Shown one piece after another: positions 1 to 5,359 of a stretch of DNA of 24,223 bases. The notes below the pieces were generated by a model. It was given only the letters and a program-made list of their open reading frames with translations, was not told where the DNA came from and did no database searches. Numbering within the stretch: position 1 is the first letter of the stretch; each line of letters opens with the position of its first letter. The DNA lies in IMG/VR virus record IMGVR_UViG_3300025930_000037, positions 1 through 24,223 of that record. One strand, 5' to 3'. The position numbers were made by a program, and so were the translations under genes. Source of the stretch: a virus.

Positions 1-491
1 TTGGGAGGCGGCGGCGGCGGGTTTTCCTCATGGTCGGACGCCGTCGCGCTCGCGCGCGCGTTCGCCGCTAAAGAAGATCCTGAAGGAATAGAAGGAATAG
101 CCTGAGTCGTTCGTACCTTGGTATGAAGCCCTTCATACCTTGGTCTTGCCTTGGTCCGTCCCTTCGATCTTGCTGATCCGTTGGAACTTGCCGACGGCGG
201 CGGGCACTGACTCGGCGACTCGTTGGGATGCGGATGCTGATGCTTGCGCCAGTTCGTGATGACGATGTAACGATCCTGTGCGACTTGATAACGCGAGATG
301 AACTGCTTCGTGGCGAGACTTTCCAACAGGTTTTCCACATCCTGCGCACTGATGTCCCAGAGCGGCATCGCTTGCGCTTTGATGCGGCGAGGTCGATCCT
401 CCAGCCGTCCTTCCCGGTCGGCCACCATCCAAAGACTCGTAAACAGGATGTAGGCCATCGGACCCAACTCACAGAGTTCCTCGTTCGTCAT
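1..491 (-). CDS. Phage replication initiation protein, N-terminal part (cut by window edge)
   Basis: The frame opens at ATG 491-489 and stays open to base 1, giving 163 visible codons. The N-terminal ~92 residues match the winged-helix domain found in phage replication (O-like/DnaD-like) proteins: ADREGRLEDRP at about residues 24-34, a second helix pair around 48-66, then YIVITNWRKHQHPHP at 75-89, the usual end of this domain. Family members bind the phage origin and recruit the host helicase. After residue 92 the chain becomes low-complexity (Ser, Arg, Ala, then a run of six prolines at the edge); the domain expected after this linker is outside the window. The start overlaps the stop of the VRR-NUC gene as ATGA, so the two are translationally coupled. 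Repeats within the linker-coding part look like an internal origin and are listed separately. The domain call is firm; the role as initiator is family-based. Confidence 0.8.
   Translation of the reverse strand, partial: MTNEELCELGPMAYILFTSLWMVADREGRLEDRPRRIKAQAMPLWDISAQDVENLLESLATKQFISRYQVAQDRYIVITNWRKHQHPHPNESPSQCPPPSASSNGSARSKGRTKARPRYEGLHTKVRTTQAIPSIPSGSSLAANARASATASDHEENPPPPPP
82..156. repeat. Iteron-like repeat cluster inside the replication gene (candidate origin)
   Basis: On the plus strand there are two tandem copies of GAAGGAATA (82-90, 91-99). CCTTGGT then occurs three times (116-122, 138-144, 149-155), the first two as TACCTTGGT. Copies start 22 and 11 bases apart, close to two turns and one turn of the helix. 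Between the first two lies an exact inverted repeat, GGTATGAAG (120-128) and CTTCATACC (131-139), separated by CC. Lambdoid phages carry their origin iterons inside the initiator gene, so the position fits an origin. That function is inference; the repeats themselves are read directly. Confidence 0.5.
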
Positions 492-889
492 GATGCCGGG
501 TTTGATCGTGCGTGCTCGTGCCATAGTGCCGTTGCCTTTCGTTCGTGATCGTCCAGCCACGTGATGAGCGCATCGACACTGTCGACCACGCCCACCCGCA
601 GCCCGTAGCATGAAGTAAGTTCTAAATGTTTGCGGTCTTGCTCGGGCGTTGTCTTCGCGCCTGGCCGCTTGACTTCGAATTGAAAACCGGGGAACCGGCG
701 ATGCTGTGTCGCATAGTCGGGCGTGCCGGTATCGTGCAGCGTGACCCAGCGTCCACTCGCATAGCGCGCGCGCCCGCAATGCTGGCGGATGATCCAGTAG
801 CCACGCACCCGCAGGAGATCGAGACACGCGCGCTCCACGTCGTTCTCCGACAGCTGGATCCGTTCAGTAGTCAGCTTGAACCGTGCCAT
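488..889 (-). CDS. VRR-NUC domain nuclease
   Basis: A 133-residue protein built almost entirely of one VRR-NUC domain, a compact PD-(D/E)XK-type nuclease fold seen in phages and in the C-terminus of FAN1. Visible motifs: acidic helix SENDVERACLDLL (14-26), GTPDY (55-59) with the metal-binding Asp58, FEVKRPG (71-77) with Glu72 and Lys74, and a following Gln84 in TPEQ. Stand-alone phage versions are thought to cut branched or flapped DNA during replication and recombination. The start at 889 is chosen because AAGGAG lies 9 bases upstream and the domain begins just after it. The frame is open further upstream, but that part is Cys/Ser-rich shadow sequence. It overlaps the preceding gene by 26 bases and the replication gene by 4, consistent with one leftward replication operon. 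Confidence 0.85.
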   Translation of the reverse strand: MARFKLTTERIQLSENDVERACLDLLRVRGYWIIRQHCGRARYASGRWVTLHDTGTPDYATQHRRFPGFQFEVKRPGAKTTPEQDRKHLELTSCYGLRVGVVDSVDALITWLDDHERKATALWHEHARSNPAS

Positions 890-1064
890 ATTCAACAACG
901 ACTCCTTGCCCTTCGAGCATGTCGCGGAATAGTTCCCATTCCGGTTCACGCAACGAGAACACTCCCTCTGGTTTCCATTCGTCGAGTCGCAGCACGAGTA
1001 TGTTGCCGTAGTAGATCTCATGGCCCGCTTTCATTTCCCGGCGCACCAGTCGCAGACGTATCAT
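864..1064 (-). CDS. Small protein of unknown function in replication operon
   Basis: A 66-residue protein starting MIRLRLVRREMKAG, not recognised. It is mixed alpha/beta in character, with a hydrophobic strand (YYGNILVLRL) in the middle and an acidic, helix-prone C-terminal half containing EPEWELFRDMLEG. No Cys pairs, membrane segment or catalytic motif are visible. The start at 1064 overlaps the stop of the zinc-ribbon gene as ATGA, the coupling used throughout this cluster. The frame is open for 14 more codons upstream, but the coupled start is preferred. The 3' end overlaps the start of the VRR-NUC gene by 26 bases. Its place between a zinc-ribbon protein and a nuclease suggests an accessory replication or regulatory role, which cannot be shown from sequence. 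Confidence 0.6.
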   Translation of the reverse strand: MIRLRLVRREMKAGHEIYYGNILVLRLDEWKPEGVFSLREPEWELFRDMLEGQGVVVEYGTVQADY

Positions 1065-1396
1065 GCGGTCGACTCCTTCACTAATGCGACTATCTCCGAA
1101 CAACACCGCGCGCAGAACTTACCCGCCTGCAGTTCGTGGAGTTGTGCATACCCGCGCTTGTGCGCCCCGGCGAAGGGTTCGCCGCAGTACCCTTGATCGG
1201 TGCCGAACATCTGAACGTGGACACCGCGCGGCGTCTTGCGCGTGACGAGATAGCCACCGTCGGTTGAGACACGATGCAGTGCGCGCAACTGGCGCGCGCG
1301 CAACTCGCGGTCACTCGCTTCGATCACGCATGAGGGACAAACTATTGCGCCATCGGGCACTGAACGTCCACACGTCGGGCAGGTCAATGTGGACAT
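1061..1396 (-). CDS. Zinc-ribbon protein with two cysteine clusters
   Basis: A 111-residue protein. The N-terminus has a textbook zinc ribbon, CPTC (6-9) and CPSC (20-23), of the kind found in many small regulatory or adaptor proteins. An Arg-rich helix (29-42) follows. The second half carries TRKTPRGVHVQMF, then Cys71 and a CARCC group at 95-99, which could form a second metal site. Such proteins usually bind nucleic acid or mediate protein contacts; no enzyme motif is seen. The ATG at 1396 lies inside a near-perfect 20-bp palindrome (1382-1401), so initiation may be controlled by a hairpin or by a protein bound there. It is the first well-supported gene of the leftward replication cluster and is coupled by ATGA to the next gene. 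The zinc ribbon is clear; the function is unknown. Confidence 0.75.
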   Translation of the reverse strand: MSTLTCPTCGRSVPDGAIVCPSCVIEASDRELRARQLRALHRVSTDGGYLVTRKTPRGVHVQMFGTDQGYCGEPFAGAHKRGYAQLHELQAGKFCARCCSEIVALVKESTA

Positions 1397-1401
1397 TGAC
1401 C
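1382..1401. promoter_or_regulatory. Near-perfect palindrome spanning the zinc-ribbon start codon
   Basis: GGTCAATGT (1382-1390) and ACATTGACC (1393-1401) are exact 9-bp arms around GG. The leftward ATG is at 1396-1394, inside the right arm. In mRNA this would be a tight hairpin hiding the start codon (though a 2-nt loop would have to open by a pair or two). In DNA it is a plausible operator half-site pair. Partial further symmetry (CAGGT and ACCTG) flanks the arms. Confidence 0.5.
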
Positions 1402-1536
1402 ACCTGCCAACCCTGTCCCAGAATGTACGCTTTCACGATATCTTCTTGAACTTAATTTACTTATTTGCCAATGAAACCGGCTATCTCGTTGAAAGGAAAC
1501 ACGCGGAAAAGTAGCTGTTCTTGTTTTAGAACCCAC
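1384..1536 (-). CDS. Possible small basic leader protein
   Basis: A 50-codon frame from GTG 1536-1534 to TGA 1386-1384. It is preceded by GAACGAAAGGAG with a 5-base spacer, nearly the same ribosome-binding sequence as the confident rightward gene at 2043. The product is basic and Ser/Arg-rich (FPRVSFQRDSRFHWQISK, then SSRRYRESVHSG) with no recognised domain. It lies in an AT-richer stretch and ends just past the start of the zinc-ribbon gene, so translating it would run through the palindrome at 1382-1401. It may be a real first gene of the leftward operon or a leader peptide that opens the hairpin. Codon composition is not persuasive, and the strong ribosome-binding site is the main argument. 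Confidence 0.3.
   Translation of the reverse strand: MGSKTRTATFPRVSFQRDSRFHWQISKLSSRRYRESVHSGTGLAGGQCPH
1517..1532. promoter_or_regulatory. Short inverted repeat in divergent control region
   Basis: GTTCT (1517-1521) and AGAAC (1528-1532) are 5-bp exact arms around TGTTTT. The site lies just downstream of the proposed leftward start of transcription, inside the possible small leader frame. It is weaker than the 9-bp dyad at 1581-1608 and could be a second repressor site or chance. Confidence 0.25.
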
Positions 1537-1580
1537 CTTAACTCCTTTCGTTCCTATCATTTAAAAAACCCTGTACCAGT

Positions 1581-1608
1581 TTCGTATCATATAGTTTGGT
1601 GATACGAA
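1581..1608. promoter_or_regulatory. Operator-like dyad around divergent -10 hexamers
   Basis: TTCGTATCA (1581-1589) and TGATACGAA (1600-1608) are exact 9-bp inverted arms separated by 10 bases, putting the half-site centres 19 bases apart, about two helical turns. The spacer holds TATAGT (1590-1595), a 5/6 match to a rightward -10 box. On the other strand TATGAT (1591-1586) is a 5/6 match to a leftward -10. No convincing -35 box accompanies either. The dyad lies between the leftward genes (starting at 1396 or 1536) and the rightward gene at 1698. A repressor bound here would shut both directions, as at a lysogeny switch; that is inference. Confidence 0.55.
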
Positions 1609-1626
1609 CGACGAACGACGAACGAC
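1604..1626. repeat. Three tandem 7-bp repeats next to the dyad
   Basis: ACGAACG occurs three times head to tail (1604-1610, 1611-1617, 1618-1624), followed by AC. The first copy overlaps the right arm of the dyad at 1600-1608. The tract lies in the 5' leader of the first rightward gene and could be extra contact sites for the same regulator or an unstructured translation leader. Confidence 0.45.
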
Positions 1627-1697
1627 ACGGGCGCAAACGCGCGCCACTCGGGTTGTCGTTGCGCTCGATCACCATTGAACAACGAAGGGAAATTGAT

Positions 1698-1976
1698 ATG
1701 ACGAACATTACGAACAACACAATGACGATCGGTGGCTACTTGGTCGACCGAATACTCTATGACGCCATCTCCGCAGACGCAGAGTTGCTCAACGCCATGC
1801 GACACGATATACCCGCAACGTCGCCGTGTGGCGTCGACGTGCAGCGCGCCATTGACGGGTTCAACGCTATCGCCGAATGCGAACGCATGGCGCACGGTGA
1901 GGGTCGCCCGCCAAAGTTTTTGCTGGACCTCGCCCGTGGCGTGGTGAGCATCGCTAACTGTTTCATATTCGGGTAA
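1698..1976 (+). CDS. Small protein of unknown function, first rightward gene
   Basis: A 92-residue protein not recognised from any family. It opens with an Asn/Thr-rich tail (MTNITNNTMT) followed by a mainly helical body: GGYLVDRILYDAIS, a loop with PATSPCGVDVQ, then AIDGFNAIAECERM and a hydrophobic C-terminus LARGVVSIANCFIFG. Three Cys residues are scattered without a zinc pattern. The ATG at 1698 is chosen because GAAGGGAAA sits 7 bases upstream; the frame is open for 34 more codons, but that part covers the operator and tandem repeats. It is the first gene right of the divergent control region and is followed directly by a strong intrinsic terminator, so it may be expressed mostly alone. 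In a temperate phage this slot often carries a regulator or superinfection gene, but no DNA-binding motif is visible. Confidence 0.6.
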   Translation: MTNITNNTMTIGGYLVDRILYDAISADAELLNAMRHDIPATSPCGVDVQRAIDGFNAIAECERMAHGEGRPPKFLLDLARGVVSIANCFIFG

Positions 1977-1985
1977 CCACTCCAC

Positions 1986-2016
1986 TGGCCACGTCGTTAC
2001 TGACGTGGCCATTTTT
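1986..2016 (+). terminator. Intrinsic terminator after the first rightward gene
   Basis: TGGCCACGTC (1986-1995) and GACGTGGCCA (2002-2011) form a perfect 10-bp stem with a GTTACT loop, followed by TTTTT (2012-2016). It lies 10 bases after the stop at 1976 and before the ribosome-binding site of the next gene, so it should cut or attenuate transcription into the rest of the block. Confidence 0.85.
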
Positions 2017-2042
2017 AGACCCAACAACGAAAGGACATCATT

Positions 2043-2276
2043 ATGAACAACGAAACGAACAACAACAACGACATCGAATTGCTCTCGAACCTCGAACCGA
2101 TGCACTATATCGACGCGGTCAACGTACTCGTGGACAACGCGCACCGACCATTCAGTTACGTGCAGATCACCGCAGAGTGCGAAGTGCGGAAGACCATGTT
2201 CTTCGCGCAACGTCGGGTATACAACGTCGGCACTAAGATGTTCGAAGTGGTCGGCAATTACCTGGAGGTCAAGTAG
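2043..2276 (+). CDS. Small protein of unknown function (paralogous family member 1)
   Basis: A 77-residue protein. The N-terminus is Asn-rich (MNNETNNNND) and is encoded by an AAC/GAA-rich tract continuous with its leader. The body contains YIDAVNVLVDNAHRPFSYV (about 23-41), then CEVRKTMFFAQRRVYNVG and a C-terminal EVVGNYLEVK. The motif Y-x-D-A ... V-x-N ... PFS-[YF]-V recurs in the protein encoded at 2508-2870, so the two look paralogous. AAAGGA sits 7 bases before the ATG. It lies directly behind the terminator at 1986-2016 and its stop touches the GTG of the next gene. No known domain was recognised, and the function is unknown. Confidence 0.65.
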   Translation: MNNETNNNNDIELLSNLEPMHYIDAVNVLVDNAHRPFSYVQITAECEVRKTMFFAQRRVYNVGTKMFEVVGNYLEVK

Positions 2277-2489
2277 GTGGCGCGCGTGACGTTCGATCAA
2301 AGTAGCGCGGTGGACTATAAGTTCGTCCACGGTCGCGCACCGCGCGGGAAAGGGTTGTGGTCGTTCGAACTGGGCGACCACCGCCACTGGACGACCTTCT
2401 GGTTCGATGGCACGTATACCGACGCAAAGCGCGCGGCGATGAAACAAGCGCGCACCCTCCAACTCACCACCGTAGTAGTGAACTCGTAA
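2277..2489 (+). CDS. Small conserved-looking phage protein, unknown function
   Basis: A 70-residue protein starting at GTG 2277, immediately after the previous stop, with GGAGG 8 bases upstream that supports the GTG. The pattern FVHGRAPRGKGLWSFEL, then WTTFWFDGTYTDAKRAAMKQA, then a C-terminal strand (LTTVVVN) resembles a class of short phage proteins with a Gly/Arg loop, aromatic strands and one Ala-rich helix, whose function is unknown. It is basic and could contact nucleic acid, but no catalytic or metal-binding set is present. The tight junction with the gene at 2043 means the two are almost certainly co-transcribed and translationally coupled. Confidence 0.6.
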   Translation: MARVTFDQSSAVDYKFVHGRAPRGKGLWSFELGDHRHWTTFWFDGTYTDAKRAAMKQARTLQLTTVVVNS

Positions 2490-2507
2490 CGAACAACAGG
2501 AACAATA

Positions 2508-2870
2508 ATGAAACGAACAACGACGAACAACAAAAAGCGCGGGACCGCCAAGGTGCGACTCGCGGAAGTAGATGGCACGGTGCGCAACGTTGCGCACGTC
2601 AACCCGGTGGTGGCAGCGGCCACCTACACGGTGGCTCTGTCGAATGCAAGGGCGATCACCACGCCCGAGCGAACGAACATTCAACCGATCACTTACGGCG
2701 ATGCGTTCCGAGAGTTCGTACTCAACGGACGCCACCCGTTCTCTTTTGTGGTGACTCCATACAACGTCCTCAAGACGATCACGGTCGCCAATGGCAACGT
2801 CATTGCATCGCCCCCCGATGCGGCACGCGCCCACTACGAGTGGGTTGCAACGAACAACTTCAAGCGATAA
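2508..2870 (+). CDS. Small protein of unknown function (paralogous family member 2)
   Basis: A 120-residue protein. Its first 12 residues (MKRTTTNNKKRG) are basic and Asn/Thr-rich, followed by a strand-rich stretch with VRNVAHVNPVVAAATYTVAL. The second half repeats the signature of the protein at 2043: YGDAFREFVLNGRHPFSFV (about 63-81) against YIDAVNVLVDNAHRPFSYV, then a helix and strand ending HYEWVATNNFKR. The two are probably duplicates that diverged, this one with an added N-terminal domain. AGGAACA precedes the ATG. It is followed 12 bases later by the integrase, whose ribosome-binding site overlaps this gene's end. No function can be assigned. Confidence 0.6.
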   Translation: MKRTTTNNKKRGTAKVRLAEVDGTVRNVAHVNPVVAAATYTVALSNARAITTPERTNIQPITYGDAFREFVLNGRHPFSFVVTPYNVLKTITVANGNVIASPPDAARAHYEWVATNNFKR

Positions 2871-2882
2871 GGAACAACGAAC

Positions 2883-4160
2883 ATGGCACTTCCACGAATG
2901 AACCAGACCAAGACCCACATATACCGGCGGCACGCCACCAAGTGCCCCATATTCGGCGACACGAAAGATATGACTCACTGCGAGTGCATCATATGGATCC
3001 GTGGCAAAGTCAAGGGCAAGGCGATACGCGACTCGCTCGACACGCGCGCGCTGTCCACGGCAGAGCAACGGCAACGCAACCTGGAGCGCGGCATCGACTG
3101 GCGTCCTGGCAGGAACCCCGACGGACCGGACGGTGGCGGGTTGCACGTCATAACGAAGGGCAACGAGACCATCGAGTACGCCGCGCATGAGTTCATCAAG
3201 ACCGGGAAGAACGGCAACCTCACTACGACCACGCAGACGTTGTACCGTCGGGCGGTGTTGAACTTCACCGAGTGGGCGAACACTCAGGAGATCACGGTGC
3301 TGGCCAACCTGGACTCGTCGCATATTCGAAAGTACTTCGAGTCGAATAGCCACTGGACGCGCAACACCGCGCAGTCCAGGTTGATCGAACTGCGGGTGTG
3401 GTTCCACTGGTGCAAGGCACAACGGTGGATCGCCCACGCCCCGACGTTCGACCGCACACTGAACTTCACCAGCAAAAAGAAGGGCGGGTCGTCCAGCACG
3501 CGGACGCCGTTCACGCCCGACCAGATCAAGGTCATATTCCAGACCATCGAAACGTTGCCCGATGAGTCGCGCGATATGACGCGCGGGTTGGTCTACCTCA
3601 TGTTGTTTACCGGGATGCGCATCAGTGACGCCACGTGGTTCGAACGTTCGTACCTGACCGCCGAGGGCAACGCGGACTACTTCGTCATCAAGACGCGCGT
3701 GCCCATCGCGCTCCCGCCCGAACTCCAACAACCCGCCATTGACGCGCTCAACCGTCTCCCTAAGACGCGGGTCTATTACTTCCACCCCGACCGTGAGGAC
3801 GACTATGCGATGGCGCGCCAGCAATTGCGCGATGGCCAGGAGTTCAGGAAGGGTTGGGAGAACCTGTACGAACGTCGAGTGCGCTATACGACCGCACTCG
3901 TCACGCGGTTGCTCGAACTGGCGGGCGTCGGTGGCACGTGTCACACGTTCCGCGACACGTTCGCCATTAACTACTTGATCGGTGATGGCGAGACCGTGGG
4001 CGACATATTCGTCCTGTCGAAGATGTTGGGCCACTCGGACGTCAAGATCACCGACCAGCACTATATGAAGTTGGTTCCCGGGTATCGCGAGAAGATGTCG
4101 AAAGCGACTCGTCGCCTCGCCTACAAGGGTTTGCCCACGCGGTTGACCGTGGCTAGCTAA
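2883..4160 (+). CDS. int: Tyrosine recombinase integrase
   Basis: A 425-residue phage-type tyrosine integrase. The N-terminus has a Cys-containing segment (Cys21, Cys33, Cys35), then IWIRGKVKGKAIRDSL, a likely arm-binding or zinc-stabilised region. A SAM-like core-binding domain spans about 95-190 (TLYRRAVLNFTEWAN). The catalytic domain shows all expected residues: Arg246 in TGMRISD, Lys270 in VIKTR, His354 and Arg357 in CHTFRDTFA, His384 in MLGHSD and nucleophile Tyr394 in DQHYMKL. It catalyses site-specific insertion into, and with a directionality factor excision from, the host chromosome. AAGGAA sits 8 bases upstream of the ATG. It ends at a bidirectional terminator facing a small HTH gene on the other strand, the usual int/xis neighbourhood. 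It appears intact, so integration competence is expected. Confidence 0.95.
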   Translation: MALPRMNQTKTHIYRRHATKCPIFGDTKDMTHCECIIWIRGKVKGKAIRDSLDTRALSTAEQRQRNLERGIDWRPGRNPDGPDGGGLHVITKGNETIEYAAHEFIKTGKNGNLTTTTQTLYRRAVLNFTEWANTQEITVLANLDSSHIRKYFESNSHWTRNTAQSRLIELRVWFHWCKAQRWIAHAPTFDRTLNFTSKKKGGSSSTRTPFTPDQIKVIFQTIETLPDESRDMTRGLVYLMLFTGMRISDATWFERSYLTAEGNADYFVIKTRVPIALPPELQQPAIDALNRLPKTRVYYFHPDREDDYAMARQQLRDGQEFRKGWENLYERRVRYTTALVTRLLELAGVGGTCHTFRDTFAINYLIGDGETVGDIFVLSKMLGHSDVKITDQHYMKLVPGYREKMSKATRRLAYKGLPTRLTVAS

Positions 4161-4180
4161 TACCCCGCGCGTTGCACCAG

Positions 4181-4215
4181 CGGCCCGCCAGCGATGGCGG
4201 GCCGTTGTTGTCTGT
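4181..4215. terminator. Bidirectional hairpin terminator between int and the HTH gene
   Basis: CGGCCCGCC (4181-4189) and GGCGGGCCG (4196-4204) form a perfect 9-bp GC stem with an AGCGAT loop. On the plus strand it is followed by a T-rich tail (TTGTTGTCTGT, 4205-4215). It sits between the stop of the integrase and the stop of the convergent HTH gene. The tail is good rightward but weak leftward, so leftward termination is less certain. Confidence 0.75.
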
Positions 4216-4222
4216 GGCCACG

Positions 4223-4468
4223 TCATGTCACCGTCCCGGTGCGCTCCTTGTAGACCCGGCGCGCGACCGACTCAGGAACGCGCAATTGCACGTGAGTCTG
4301 CTTGTTACCTTTGCCCTTGATCTTGGCGGGACCGTACCGGATGACGCCCTTCTCACCACGGAACCAACTCCTGACCGTGACGTGTGACATATGCCACGCA
4401 TCGGCGAGTTCCTTCACTGTGTAGTGGCGCTCCAGGAACATAGGACTTGCAGCGGCTGTCTCCGTCAT
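4223..4468 (-). CDS. Excisionase-like helix-turn-helix protein
   Basis: An 81-residue protein with one MerR/excisionase-type winged HTH at about 15-46: HYTVKELADAWHMSHVTVRSWF followed by GVIRYG, where helix 1 begins with a Thr-Val-Lys-Glu-Leu cap and the recognition helix carries HVTVRSW. The C-terminal half is basic (KIKGKGNKQ) and then helical with a run of Val/Arg (RVPESVARRV). Proteins of this size next to a phage integrase are usually recombination directionality factors that bend DNA to promote excision. GGAGG lies 7 bases before the ATG. It is the last gene of the leftward cluster and converges on int, so excision function would come with early lytic transcription while int is expressed separately. 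A small transcriptional regulator is the alternative. Confidence 0.65.
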   Translation of the reverse strand: MTETAAASPMFLERHYTVKELADAWHMSHVTVRSWFRGEKGVIRYGPAKIKGKGNKQTHVQLRVPESVARRVYKERTGTVT

Positions 4469-4481
4469 CTATTGCCCTCCC

Positions 4482-5342
4482 TCATGCGGCTTGTGGTTTG
4501 ACTTTGGCAAGGCCGACGGTGCGCTCGATGTCCCACCATTCCTCGCCCTCCTGCATCTTCAGGTAGCGCACCGGCACGCCATCGCGGTGATACACCCACG
4601 CCTTCCATACGTAAGGCAAAGCGTTGGCCACGAAGTTCGCTCCACGCTTGCGCACCATGCGCTCACGGAGCCAGTAGACGGCATCGGTCTTGCGCAGATC
4701 CAGACCGCTCTTAAGCCCCAGCAGGAACGACTCGGCCTTCTCCGGGTTCTGCTTACTGAAGATGTACTTGCAGAACGAGGCCAACCCTTCCGGTATGATC
4801 TCCCTGATCCGGTTCCGGCATACCCACTCGATAGCGTCGTTGAGTTCATCGCCGCCACGCTCGACCACCTGCGCGATATCGAACGGACTGATCTGCGAGT
4901 TACGACTGCCCTGCAGCCGGTTCCGCTCGTAGTAGAAGAGAAGACGCGCCACCGTCGCAAGGATGGACGCGCGGGGATGCCCGGCGAGGTGCAGCACATC
5001 CGAAGGACGACGCTTGACGCCGTTGTCAATGATGTCCTGGCTGTGGGGATCAAGACCTTCGACTACCCACGTCCAGAACGACACCTGAGCCAAGACGCAA
5101 CCGGCCAGCCGGTGCTGGCCATTGACCAAGTTGCCGTCCCAGTCGAACCCGATGGCGGCGTCCGTGATAAGCCAGTGCCCGGCCCGCATCTCGGCGGCAT
5201 AGTACTGCACTACGTGATCCCGCAGCGGGCGGTTGTGAACGTTGCGCTCCAACATCTTCTCGGCCATCGCTGGCGATACTTCGATGAGTTTGGCTTTCGG
5301 GGTTTGTTTCTTATTCAGTTCCGCTTTCGGGTTTCGTTTCAT
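4482..5342 (-). CDS. ParB/sulfiredoxin-fold phage protein
   Basis: A 286-residue protein. After a Lys-rich N-terminus, IEVSPAMAEKMLERN and the core DGNLVNGQHRLAG (about 69-81, GQHR at 75-78) define the ParB-like nucleotide-binding fold also called ParB/Srx. A second conserved block, DNGVKRRPSDVLHLAG (106-121), follows. The remaining 160 residues are helical. True partition ParB proteins carry a following HTH and a ParA partner; neither is seen. Related phage proteins are usually annotated only as ParB-like or ParB-nuclease-like, and the chemical activity is unsettled: CTP/NTP hydrolysis, nuclease or regulation are all possible. AAAGGAG precedes the ATG by 7 bases. It lies between a putative nuclease gene and the excisionase-like gene. 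Domain assignment is strong; role unknown. Confidence 0.75.
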   Translation of the reverse strand: MKRNPKAELNKKQTPKAKLIEVSPAMAEKMLERNVHNRPLRDHVVQYYAAEMRAGHWLITDAAIGFDWDGNLVNGQHRLAGCVLAQVSFWTWVVEGLDPHSQDIIDNGVKRRPSDVLHLAGHPRASILATVARLLFYYERNRLQGSRNSQISPFDIAQVVERGGDELNDAIEWVCRNRIREIIPEGLASFCKYIFSKQNPEKAESFLLGLKSGLDLRKTDAVYWLRERMVRKRGANFVANALPYVWKAWVYHRDGVPVRYLKMQEGEEWWDIERTVGLAKVKPQAA

Positions 5343-5359
5343 AAGTCGGCTCCTTTCCG

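Noticed and set aside
1311-1436. 41-codon GTG frame overlapping the zinc-ribbon gene
   Set aside because: AAGAAG stands 5 bases upstream, but most of the frame is out of phase with the clearly real zinc ribbon and the C-terminal half looks like noise.
1986-4224. TGGCCACGTC present at both 1986 and 4215 as possible attachment core
   Set aside because: Only 10 bases, one copy belongs to a terminator stem, and TGGCCAC words are frequent here. No direct evidence for an att site.
1587-4226. Very long open frame on the minus strand opposite the small genes and int
   Set aside because: It lies antisense to confident genes including a complete integrase, spans a terminator, and has shadow-like composition (Arg/Val/His-rich, no domain). 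High GC keeps this phase free of stops.
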